In this document: piece by piece, positions 18,175 through 25,905 of the stretch
Position numbering within the stretch: position 1 is the first letter of the stretch
How the letters are laid out: every line of letters starts with the position of its first letter
Notes under the pieces: model-generated
What the model saw: the letters and a program-made list of their open reading frames with translations, nothing else
The model's database searches: none
What the model was told of the DNA's origin: nothing
Made by a program: the position numbers and the translations under genes
NCBI GenBank assembly: GCA_029240695.1
Contig: JARDZU010000004.1
Coordinates: 1-34,851 of the forward strand
Origin: Acidimicrobiia bacterium
GTDB lineage: Bacteria > Actinomycetota > Acidimicrobiia > Spongiisociales > ZC4RG35
DNA: 34,851 nt
Reading direction: 5' to 3'

Positions 18175-18942
18175 ATGGCTCTTGGTGTCCTCTACCGCCT
18201 CTACGAGCGAAATCTCGTCAACGGCCTCGATCGAGACCGGCTGCCCCGTCACATCGGCATCGTCCTCGATGGGCATCGTCGTCATGCCCGAGAGGAGCGG
18301 CTACCCACGTACACGGAGAGCTACCGGGTCGGCATGCGCCGCTTCGAAGAGTTCATCGGATGGGCCGAGGAGCTCGAGATCCCGGCCGTCACCGCCTGGG
18401 TGCTCTCACGGGAGAACCTGTCCCGACCCGTCGACGAGCTAGATCCCTACTTCGAGGTCCTGACCGAGCTGTTTGGCCGGTTGCCGGCGCTCTGCAAGAC
18501 ATACGACATGGGGATCAGGTTCATCGGGAGCCTCGACGTGTTGCCAGACGAACTGGTCGCTGCAGCCAAGTTGGCGGAAGAGGCCCAACCTTTCGGCACC
18601 CGCCGCCTCAACATCGCCATGGGCTACGGGGGCAGGCAAGAGATCGTCGACGCGGCCAAGGACCTGGTAGCCAAGCTGATGGCCGAGGGGATTCCTCCCG
18701 ATGAGGTCGCCGCCCACATCGACGCCGACTCGCTGGCTTCACACATGTACTCCGCCGATCTCCCCGACCCGGATCTCCTCATCAGGACCTCCGGCGAGTC
18801 GCGGCTGTCGGGGTTCCTGCTCTGGCAGTCCGCCTACGCGGAGTTCGTCTTCGTCGACGTCAACTGGCCGGCATTCCGCCGGGTCGATTTCCTGCGCGCC
18901 CTGCGTGATTTCACCAGCAGGGATCGCCGCTTCGGAAAGTGA
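18175..18942 (+). CDS. Z-isoprenyl diphosphate synthase (UppS/Rv1086 family)
   Basis: LPRHIGIVLDGHRRHAREERL; NIAMGYGGRQEIVDAAKDL; DPDLLIRTSGESRLSGFLLWQSAYAEFVFVDVNWPAFRRVDFLRALRDF. Confidence 0.9.
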   Translation: MALGVLYRLYERNLVNGLDRDRLPRHIGIVLDGHRRHAREERLPTYTESYRVGMRRFEEFIGWAEELEIPAVTAWVLSRENLSRPVDELDPYFEVLTELFGRLPALCKTYDMGIRFIGSLDVLPDELVAAAKLAEEAQPFGTRRLNIAMGYGGRQEIVDAAKDLVAKLMAEGIPPDEVAAHIDADSLASHMYSADLPDPDLLIRTSGESRLSGFLLWQSAYAEFVFVDVNWPAFRRVDFLRALRDFTSRDRRFGK

Positions 18943-18963
18943 CTCAGGTCGAGAACTGAGTCA
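18940..18963. terminator. Hairpin at the Z-prenyl synthase stop codon
   Basis: TGACTCAG-GTCGAGAA-CTGAGTCA, perfect 8-bp stem between convergent genes; no T-tract. Confidence 0.4.
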
Positions 18964-18966
18964 CGT

Positions 18967-18987
18967 ACCAAGTACTAAGTACGAGGA
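18967..18987. repeat. Possible degenerate relative of the heptad element (element 4)
   Basis: AAGT at 18970, AAGT at 18977, AGGA at 18984, 7-nt phase, in a convergent intergenic gap. Confidence 0.4.
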
Positions 18988-18995
18988 TTCCACGA

Positions 18996-19682
18996 TCACT
19001 CCGTGATCATGGACTCCTCCAAATGGCTCACATCGCCGAGTTGGCGGAGCGAAAAACCCCACCCGGTGCTGATCCGGTCCATGGTCAAGCGGGAAACCCC
19101 GCTGTGAGGCTGGCGAAACCGATCCCACTCCCAGGGAACCGGCTCCAGCCCGAGCAGCCGGCCCAGGACCACCGCGTTGGTGCCCGCATGGGCCACGATG
19201 ATCACCCGCATCCCCGGATCCACGACTTCCCAGAGGTGTCGATGTTCGCCGTGCATGGGCAGGATTCCATGGATTGCCAGGGTCTCTTCGAGCCCGGTCA
19301 CCACCCTGCGGTGAAAAGCGCGGAACGACTCGCCTCCGGGTAACCCGTCCCACATTTCCTCCATCGTGCGAAAGTGGGCCTCCCGCAAAGCCTTCTCGAT
19401 CTCCTCGGCCGGCGATCCCTCCCACGATGGCGGGTTCTGGATCTCCCTCAGCCACGGGTAAACCTCCGGCTCGATGTCGACCTCGGAAGCCACCGGGGCG
19501 GCGGTTTGCATGGCTCGAGTCATCGGTGATGCCCAGAGCTCGTCGAAGGGTTCGACCGCGCCCAGCCGATGGGCAACCCGCTTCGCTTGCTCGTGCCCGA
19601 CATCTGTGAGATCGGGATCGTTCCGTGCGATGAGGCCGGGAGTCCAGTCTGGCTGGCCGTGGCGGACCAGGATCAAATCCAT
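18996..19682 (-). CDS. Histidine phosphatase (phosphoglycerate-mutase-like) family protein
   Basis: MDLILVRHGQPDW; DELWASPMTRAMQTAAPVA; VIIVAHAGTNAVVLGRLLG. Confidence 0.9.
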   Translation of the reverse strand: MDLILVRHGQPDWTPGLIARNDPDLTDVGHEQAKRVAHRLGAVEPFDELWASPMTRAMQTAAPVASEVDIEPEVYPWLREIQNPPSWEGSPAEEIEKALREAHFRTMEEMWDGLPGGESFRAFHRRVVTGLEETLAIHGILPMHGEHRHLWEVVDPGMRVIIVAHAGTNAVVLGRLLGLEPVPWEWDRFRQPHSGVSRLTMDRISTGWGFSLRQLGDVSHLEESMITE

Positions 19683-19741
19683 TTCGTCAACCGTACCCAG
19701 CCCGTTGTTCATACCGATCGGCGTCGCAATACGATTGGGTT

Positions 19742-20287
19742 GTGTCCCGCCAAGCCCTAATCGATCACCTGCGTCATCACGCCCTCTTCACTGACGGCCC
19801 CTACACACTGAGGTCGGGCCAGCGCTCGGATTGGTACCTCGATGCGCGACAGACGACATTTGCCGGAAAGGGAGCGCCCATCGTCGGCGCGGCCGTGCTC
19901 GACGTCCTCGACCCCGAGGTCAGGGCGGTGGGGGGCATGACCATGGGGGCGGACCCGATCGCTCTCGCCGTCGCCGTCGTCGCCAATCTCCGAGGTCGGG
20001 ACATCAACGCCTTCTCGATCCGCAAGACCACCAAGCAGTACGGGATCACAGGGCGCGTCGTGGGCCCGGTGGCAGCGGGCATGCCGGTGGCGATCCTCGA
20101 GGACACCACGACCACTGGCGGGGCCGCCCTCGACGCGGCCGAGGCGGCAACTGCAGCCGGATTACGGGTAGTGCAGGCCATAGCCCTCGTGGATCGATCC
20201 GACGGGAGGGCGGCCGAAGCATTCGACGAGGAATCCATTCCCTACTTGGCCCTGGTGGTCCCCAAGGATCTGGGCGTCAAGAGGTGA
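19742..20287 (+). CDS. pyrE: Orotate phosphoribosyltransferase
   Basis: FTLRSG-like YTLRSGQRSDWYLDARQTTF; MPVAILEDTTTTGGAALDAAEAA PRPP motif. Confidence 0.93.
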   Translation: MSRQALIDHLRHHALFTDGPYTLRSGQRSDWYLDARQTTFAGKGAPIVGAAVLDVLDPEVRAVGGMTMGADPIALAVAVVANLRGRDINAFSIRKTTKQYGITGRVVGPVAAGMPVAILEDTTTTGGAALDAAEAATAAGLRVVQAIALVDRSDGRAAEAFDEESIPYLALVVPKDLGVKR

Positions 20288-20871
20288 AAGTCGTCGTACA
20301 GCGCTCGGCGGTCAGGATGTGGCTGCTGGCGATGAGCGGCATACCACTCCTGGTCATCGCAGTGGACGTGCTGACGAGCCGTCGGATCACCAACTGGCTC
20401 AGGGAGTTGTTGTTCACCCCGGAAGACACCCAGATCTATGAGCCGCGAGACGTGATTTGGGCCTGGGCGCTCCTCTTCTTCTCGGTCTTTCTCGTTGTGT
20501 GGGGTCTGAAAGAGCTCTTCATGCCTACCAAGGTCATCGAGGCACGGGACGACGGCCTCGCGGTGAAGCTCCGTGGCCCCTTCCGCAAGCCCGACTTCAT
20601 TCCGTGGGGAAACATCGCCGACATCGAACCTGGCGAGATCGTGGACGAGGGAGATGTATTGCTTCTCCTCCGGATCAGGCTCTTCACCCGCGGTGGGCTG
20701 CCCGAGCATCCCTGGGGGGCGCGCTGGCTGGAGGCCAAAGTCCTCGGCCTACTCGCCCAGGACTGGTCCGCTACTCCAGCCCGAGTGGCAGTGCAGCTGG
20801 GGGAGTATGCGGTCGATGCGGCACAACGGGAGACCCGGGGCCGGACCGCCCCTATCTCGGACCCGATGTGA
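20284..20871 (+). CDS. Membrane protein with two N-terminal TM helices and a PH-like cytoplasmic domain
   Basis: MWLLAMSGIPLLVIAVDVL and VIWAWALLFFSVFLVVWGL; start overlaps the pyrE stop and its stop overlaps the nfo start. Confidence 0.65.
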   Translation: MKVVVQRSAVRMWLLAMSGIPLLVIAVDVLTSRRITNWLRELLFTPEDTQIYEPRDVIWAWALLFFSVFLVVWGLKELFMPTKVIEARDDGLAVKLRGPFRKPDFIPWGNIADIEPGEIVDEGDVLLLLRIRLFTRGGLPEHPWGARWLEAKVLGLLAQDWSATPARVAVQLGEYAVDAAQRETRGRTAPISDPM

Positions 20872-21641
20872 TCCTGGTCGGCGCCCATGTGCCGTCGGTC
20901 AAGCCTCTGGAAGAGGCTGGCGAGCGCAAGGCCGACCTCGCCCAGATCTTTCTCTCCAACCCACAGTCATGGAAGAAGCCGCCACCGCGACCCGACGCCG
21001 AGGTTCTCCGTGGGTCACCGATCCCGATCTATGTCCATGCTCCCTACCTGATCAACGTTTGTGCCGACAACAACCGGGTGAGGATCCCGTCGCGAAGGAT
21101 CCTCCAGGACACCTGTGATGCGGCGACCGACGTGGGCGCCCTGGCGGTGATCGTCCACGGCGGACATGTGACGGGCGACGGGCCACAGGAGGAGGGCATC
21201 GAGCGTTGGAGGAAGGCACTCGAGGCGGTCGACACCGCGATCCCGATCTTCATCGAGAACACCGCGGGTGGGGACAAGGCAGTAGCGAGAAGGGTCGAGT
21301 GGATCGCCCGTCTCTTCGAGGAGGTCGGCGAGTTCGGAGTCGGCTTCGTCCTCGACACCTGTCATCTGTGGGCGGGGGGTGAGCCAGTGGACGAGGTGGT
21401 CCCGCGCATCATGGAAGCAACGGGACGGATCGATCTCGTCCAGGTGAACGACTCCAAGGATCCGTTCGACTCACGCCGCGACCGTCACGAGAACCTGGGC
21501 AAAGGCCTCATCCCAGAGGAGGAGATGGCCCGGATGATCGTCGAGGCCGGCGCGCCGGTGGTCGTGGAGACACCGGGTGGTGTCGAGGAACAGGCCGCCG
21601 ACATCGAATGGGTCAGAGAGGTTCTAGGTCGTAAGTCATAG
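20868..21641 (+). CDS. nfo: Endonuclease IV (AP endonuclease family 2)
   Basis: VGAHVPSVKPLEEAGERKADLAQIFLSNPQSWK; IYVHAPYLINV; VIVHGGHVTG; FIENTAGGD; FVLDTCHLWAGG; VNDSKDPFDSRRDRHENLGKG. Confidence 0.93.
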   Translation: MILVGAHVPSVKPLEEAGERKADLAQIFLSNPQSWKKPPPRPDAEVLRGSPIPIYVHAPYLINVCADNNRVRIPSRRILQDTCDAATDVGALAVIVHGGHVTGDGPQEEGIERWRKALEAVDTAIPIFIENTAGGDKAVARRVEWIARLFEEVGEFGVGFVLDTCHLWAGGEPVDEVVPRIMEATGRIDLVQVNDSKDPFDSRRDRHENLGKGLIPEEEMARMIVEAGAPVVVETPGGVEEQAADIEWVREVLGRKS

Positions 21642-21676
21642 GTGGTAGGAGACCTAAGACCCAAGGCCTATTACTC
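21619..21676. repeat. Heptad-phased inverted repeat element 5 (nfo/secDF convergent gap, overlaps nfo 3' end)
   Basis: AGGT/AGGT/AAGT/AGGT/AGGA at 21619, 21626, 21633, 21640, 21647; ACCT/ACCC/GCCT/ACTC at 21652, 21659, 21666, 21673. Confidence 0.8.
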
Positions 21677-23959
21677 AAAAATCCTCTTCGGTCCCGTCTT
21701 CTGCTTCTGATGCTGCTTGCGCTCGTTCGGCGTCGATTCGGGGATCGGGCGCGGGTAGCGGTCTTCGAGGATGATGGCAAGCGGGGATGCCGTGAACACC
21801 GAGGAGTAGGTCCCGACGAGGATCCCGATCAGGAGGGCGAGGGCGAAGTCGGAGAGGGTGTCTCCACCGAGCACGTACAGGGAGGCGAGGATGAGGATCG
21901 CCCCGAGACCGGTGTTGATCGTTCTCGGGACGGTCTGCAGGCAGGCCTCGTTGGCGATCGGGCCCAGCGGCTCGCCGGGCCGTTCAGCCTGGTGCTCTCG
22001 GATCCGGTCGAAGATCACCACCGAGTCGGCGATCGAATATCCGATGATCGTGAGCAATGCTGCGAGGAACACACCGTCGATCGTCTTGCCCAGCCAGGCG
22101 AACAGGCCGATCACGATGATGACGTCGTGGAACATCGAGAGCACGGCCGCCGCTCCGATGGTCCACCGGAACCTGATAGCCAGGTAGATGAGCTGCATGA
22201 GCAGCGCCAGGCCCAGAGCAAGGAGAGCGCGGTTCCGGATCTCCACGCCTAGCGTCGGCCCGACGAACTGGTCCCGGACCAGGGTCACGTCCCCGCCGAT
22301 CCCGGCAACCGTGTCCTCCAGCACTTGTTCCCGCTCGGCGTCGAGCTGCTCGGTCCGAATCACGATCGTCCCCTGGCCGGTCTCCTGGATGAGGGCCTGC
22401 GGCAGCCCTTGGTCGGCCAGATCCTGACGTAACTGGTCGAGGTCGACTTCTTGTGTCGTGGAAAACTCCACAAGGCGACCGCCGGAGAACTCGATCCCGA
22501 AGTTGAGGCCCCTCGCCACGATGCCTGCGATGGCGAGCACGATCAGGATCCCCGAGATGATCAGCCAACGCCATGGCTTGGCGAACAAATTTGGTCCCGA
22601 CGTCCTCAGCCATTCCTGGAAGCGCCGCCCGACGGTCAAGCCCATCAAACGGGGCCGGGTCTGCAATGCCGGTATCCGGGACAACATCTCGAGCAGGACC
22701 CGGGTCACAACGAGGGCAGAGAACATCGACACAAGGACGCCGATAGTGAGCGTCACGCCAAAGCCACGGACCGCGCCGGCGGCGAGGAAGAAGAGGAGTA
22801 CGGCGGCGAGGAGAGTGGTGACGTTGGCGTCCAGAATGGCGCTCCAGGCCCGTTGGAATCCTGCCTCCAGCGATCTGCCCAGCGTCGGATCGACGGCGTA
22901 TTCCTCCTTTGCCCGCTCGTAGACCAGCACGTTGGCGTCTACGGCCATCCCGATGGCGAGGACGAAGCCGGCGATGCCGGGGAGGGTCAGGGTGGCTCCC
23001 AGCCAAATCAGGACCGCGTAGGACAGGAGTCCGTAGACGACCAGCGAGATGGCCGCCGCCACACCCATCAGCCGGTAGAACGCGATCATGTAGAGGATGG
23101 TGAGGCCGGCACCGATGAGGGCGGCCTGCAGGCTGGCGTCGATCGCGGCTTCACCGAGGGAGGGCCCGACCGTTCCCTGCTCGATGACCTCGACCGGGAC
23201 CGGCAAGGCGCCGGCCCGGATGAGGAGAGCGAGCTCGTTGGAAGTCTCCTCGTCGAAGTTCCCCGTGATCAGAGTCTCGCCACCCGTGATCCCAACGTCA
23301 CATTGGACCGAGGGGGCGACGCCCGGGCTGGAGAGGACCGCCTCATCGAGCACGATGGCTATCCGTCGCGCCGGGTCTCCGACCGGGGCACAGGCGGCTT
23401 CGGCGGTCAGTTGGGCCCACTGCTCCTCCCCTTCAGGCAGGAAGTTGATCGAGACGGCCCAGAGACCGGAGCCCTGACTGTCGAAGATGGCCGCAGCGCT
23501 TTCGACCTGGTCACCACTGACCGCTGTCGGGCCGAGGACCAGGTCCTCGCCGGGCTCGCCGGGTATGACCAGATCTCCATCAGTGGTCGGCTCGGTGCCG
23601 GTGGGCAATGATTCGAGCACGGGGTGAAAGGTGAGCTGAGCGGTTCGACCGATGACCTCCAGCGCCGCGTCGGGATCTTCCACTCCGGGCATCTCGATGA
23701 TGATTCGGCGGTCACCCGACACCTGAAGAGTGGGCTCGGCCACCCCGAACGCGTCGACCCGGCGACGCAAGACCTCGAGCGTCCGAGTGGTCACCTCGCT
23801 GTCGACGGTGACGTCGTCGGTGTCCTGCGCCTCGAGGACGATCTGCGTGCCACCGCGCAGGTCCAGACCGAGGTTGACCGGGTTGTTGAGAACGATGTAG
23901 ACGGCAGCGCCTATGGAGACCACGGTCCAAAAAAGGCGCCACCGGGACACCTTGGCCAT
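21671..23959 (-). CDS. secDF: Fused SecD-SecF protein export membrane protein
   Basis: NLGLDLRGGTQIVLEA (SecD) through GMAVDANVLVYERAKEE, then GLNFGIEFSGGRLVEFSTT and YSIADSVVIFDRIREH (SecF) in one continuous 762-aa ORF. Confidence 0.95.
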   Translation of the reverse strand: MAKVSRWRLFWTVVSIGAAVYIVLNNPVNLGLDLRGGTQIVLEAQDTDDVTVDSEVTTRTLEVLRRRVDAFGVAEPTLQVSGDRRIIIEMPGVEDPDAALEVIGRTAQLTFHPVLESLPTGTEPTTDGDLVIPGEPGEDLVLGPTAVSGDQVESAAAIFDSQGSGLWAVSINFLPEGEEQWAQLTAEAACAPVGDPARRIAIVLDEAVLSSPGVAPSVQCDVGITGGETLITGNFDEETSNELALLIRAGALPVPVEVIEQGTVGPSLGEAAIDASLQAALIGAGLTILYMIAFYRLMGVAAAISLVVYGLLSYAVLIWLGATLTLPGIAGFVLAIGMAVDANVLVYERAKEEYAVDPTLGRSLEAGFQRAWSAILDANVTTLLAAVLLFFLAAGAVRGFGVTLTIGVLVSMFSALVVTRVLLEMLSRIPALQTRPRLMGLTVGRRFQEWLRTSGPNLFAKPWRWLIISGILIVLAIAGIVARGLNFGIEFSGGRLVEFSTTQEVDLDQLRQDLADQGLPQALIQETGQGTIVIRTEQLDAEREQVLEDTVAGIGGDVTLVRDQFVGPTLGVEIRNRALLALGLALLMQLIYLAIRFRWTIGAAAVLSMFHDVIIVIGLFAWLGKTIDGVFLAALLTIIGYSIADSVVIFDRIREHQAERPGEPLGPIANEACLQTVPRTINTGLGAILILASLYVLGGDTLSDFALALLIGILVGTYSSVFTASPLAIILEDRYPRPIPESTPNERKQHQKQKTGPKRIFE

Positions 23960-24061
23960 GGAGGATCCTTCGGATGTTCGGCGGGTTCCGCATGGTATCG
24001 GTACCCGTCCGCCATGCCAGATCCGGAATAGGCATCTACGAGCGACCGGTATCCTTCAGCC

Positions 24062-24910
24062 ATGCGCGAAAAGGTCACAGTCCCGTCCATCCGGGCTCGC
24101 AAAGGCGGTCCCAAGATCTCGATGGTCACTGCCTACGACTACCCGGGGGCGGTGATTGCAGACCGGGCCGGCGTCGACATCGTCCTCGTCGGCGATTCCG
24201 CGGCGAACGTCGTCCATGGGATGGACACCACGCTCGAATTCGGGATGGAAGAGACGATCATCCATGCCCGCGCCGTGAATCGGGCGCATACCAAGGCGCT
24301 CTTCGTCGTCGACATGCCCTGGCTCAGCTTCCACGTGTCGGTCGAGGACACCGTGCGCAACGCGGGAAGGATCGTGCAGGACGGCGGAGCCGAGGCGGTC
24401 AAGCTCGAAGGGGGTCGCAAGCGGCTCCACATGATCGAGGCAATCCTCGACGCCGAGATCCCGGTGATGGGCCATCTCGGCCTCACCCCACAGTCGGTCC
24501 ACGCCATGGGTGGCTTCAAGGTCCAGGGCAAGATGGTCGACGCCGCGCAGGAGATCATCGAAGATGCCATCGCTATTTCCGAGGCGGGCTGCTTCTCGAT
24601 CGTCCTCGAGGGGGTTCCCGACATCCTCGGCGAGTTGATCACCAAGGAGGTCGACGTGCCGACGATCGGCATCGGGGCCGGTCCTGCTACCGACGGTCAG
24701 GTTCTGGTCTTCCACGACGTTCTCGGCCTCGGGTCGGGCAACTACCCGAAGTTCGTCCGCCAGTACGCCGATCTTGCCGATGACGCGGTCGCGGCCCTGA
24801 CCAGGTACGTCGCCGATGTCGGCTCGGGCGAGTTCCCCGGTGAGGACGAGAGCTATCACGTATCGGACGAGATCGCAGCCGAGATGCTGAAGGGCCGATC
24901 GTCCGGGTAG
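24062..24910 (+). CDS. panB: 3-methyl-2-oxobutanoate hydroxymethyltransferase
   Basis: ISMVTAYDYPGAVIADRAGVDIVLVGDSAANVVHGMDTTL; GHLGLTPQSVHAMGGFKVQGK; IGIGAGPATDGQVLVFHDVLGL. Confidence 0.96.
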   Translation: MREKVTVPSIRARKGGPKISMVTAYDYPGAVIADRAGVDIVLVGDSAANVVHGMDTTLEFGMEETIIHARAVNRAHTKALFVVDMPWLSFHVSVEDTVRNAGRIVQDGGAEAVKLEGGRKRLHMIEAILDAEIPVMGHLGLTPQSVHAMGGFKVQGKMVDAAQEIIEDAIAISEAGCFSIVLEGVPDILGELITKEVDVPTIGIGAGPATDGQVLVFHDVLGLGSGNYPKFVRQYADLADDAVAALTRYVADVGSGEFPGEDESYHVSDEIAAEMLKGRSSG

Positions 24911-25443
24911 CGGCCCTCCTCCTGGTGGCGGCATGCGCCACGACTACGACCAACGGTGTCACGACATCGACCTCCACCGTGGCTCCGACTACTACCACCG
25001 TTGTGGCCTCGACGACCACGACCGCGGTCGCTGAGACGACGGCGCCTACTCCCTCCACCAGCGCGGTCACTCCTGATCTTCCCACGACGGTTCTTGCCGT
25101 TGGCGACGACACCCTCGAGGTCTGGGTCGCCGACGAAGCCGCTGAGCGGCAACAGGGTCTGCGGGCAGTGGCTGAGCTGCCCGACGGGATAGACGGGATG
25201 CTCTTCGTGTTTCCCGAGCCGAAAACACCCAACTTCATCATGTCGGGGACGCCGCTCCCTCTCGAGGTCTGGTTCTTCGACCCCGAGGGCTCACTGATCG
25301 GCTCACACGAGATGACACCGTGCCCGGTGGATCCCTGCCCCGTCTACCCCGCCCCCGGACCTGTGAGCTGGGCGCTGGAGACACCGGCGGGGGAGCGGGA
25401 TTTCCAGCCGGGCGACCTTCTCTCGACTTCTGCATCGGGCTGA
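24898..25443 (+). CDS. DUF192-family putative lipoprotein (start codon unresolved)
   Basis: In-frame VRVAALLLVAAC lipobox, Thr-rich linker, then ELPDGIDGMLFVFPEPKTPNFIMSGTPLPLEVWFFDPEGSLIG. No ATG/GTG/TTG precedes the hydrophobic segment in frame; the ORF track uses GTG 24925 inside it. Confidence 0.7.
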   Translation: MVRVAALLLVAACATTTTNGVTTSTSTVAPTTTTVVASTTTTAVAETTAPTPSTSAVTPDLPTTVLAVGDDTLEVWVADEAAERQQGLRAVAELPDGIDGMLFVFPEPKTPNFIMSGTPLPLEVWFFDPEGSLIGSHEMTPCPVDPCPVYPAPGPVSWALETPAGERDFQPGDLLSTSASG

Positions 25444-25459
25444 GGGTGTCCTATCATCT

Positions 25460-25502
25460 GGGTTCCGCACCGGCGTCTCGCGCCGTCCGGTTGCGTGAAC
25501 CC
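25460..25502 (+). ncRNA. Probable ribosomal protein S6:S18 autoregulatory leader hairpin upstream of rpsF
   Basis: GGGTTC CGCA C CGGCG-TCTCG-CGCCG [TCCGGT] TGCG T GAACCC: long stem with a 3'-side bulge containing CCG; TATCAT -10-like box at 25452-25457. Confidence 0.5.
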
Positions 25503-25555
25503 CTGCTCCACCGTGCTGGTGGGGCCTTCCGATCCGGATGTCCACAGGAGGTCAC

Positions 25556-25843
25556 ATGCGCGACTATGAGGTAATGACGATCCATCGGCCCGACCTGGCC
25601 GAGGACGAGGTCGAGGTCAAGGTCGCCGATCTTGAATCGCACCTGTCTGGCTCGGGTGCGACAGTCGATGGAAGGGATATGTGGGGGAAGCGCCGCTTCG
25701 CCTACGAGATCGACCATCTGTCCGAGGGTTACTATTCGGTGGTCACGTTCCAGGCAGAGGCGGCTGCCGTCGATTCGCTCGATCGCATGCTGTCACTGGC
25801 CGACGAAGTGGTTCGACACAAGATCGTGCGCAGGGGCGCATGA
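25556..25843 (+). CDS. rpsF: 30S ribosomal protein S6
   Basis: MRDYEVMTIHRPDLAEDEVEVKV; WGKRRFAYEIDHLSEGYYSVVTFQAE; first gene of rpsF-ssb-rpsR-rplI. Confidence 0.95.
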   Translation: MRDYEVMTIHRPDLAEDEVEVKVADLESHLSGSGATVDGRDMWGKRRFAYEIDHLSEGYYSVVTFQAEAAAVDSLDRMLSLADEVVRHKIVRRGA

Positions 25844-25905
25844 CTGGAATCTGTCCCAGGGCCACGGCATGATCGACCCAGGGACTTGAGAAGAGGAGAT
25901 TTCAC

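Noticed and set aside
22451-23611. 386-aa plus-strand ORF opposite secDF
   Set aside because: Antisense to clear secDF coding sequence; low-complexity Asp/Gly/Arg/Gln-rich translation typical of high-GC shadow ORFs.
24330-24345. CCACGTG core in panB as a third parS
   Set aside because: Flanks (CTTCCACGTGTCGGTC) match poorly outside the CACGTG core.
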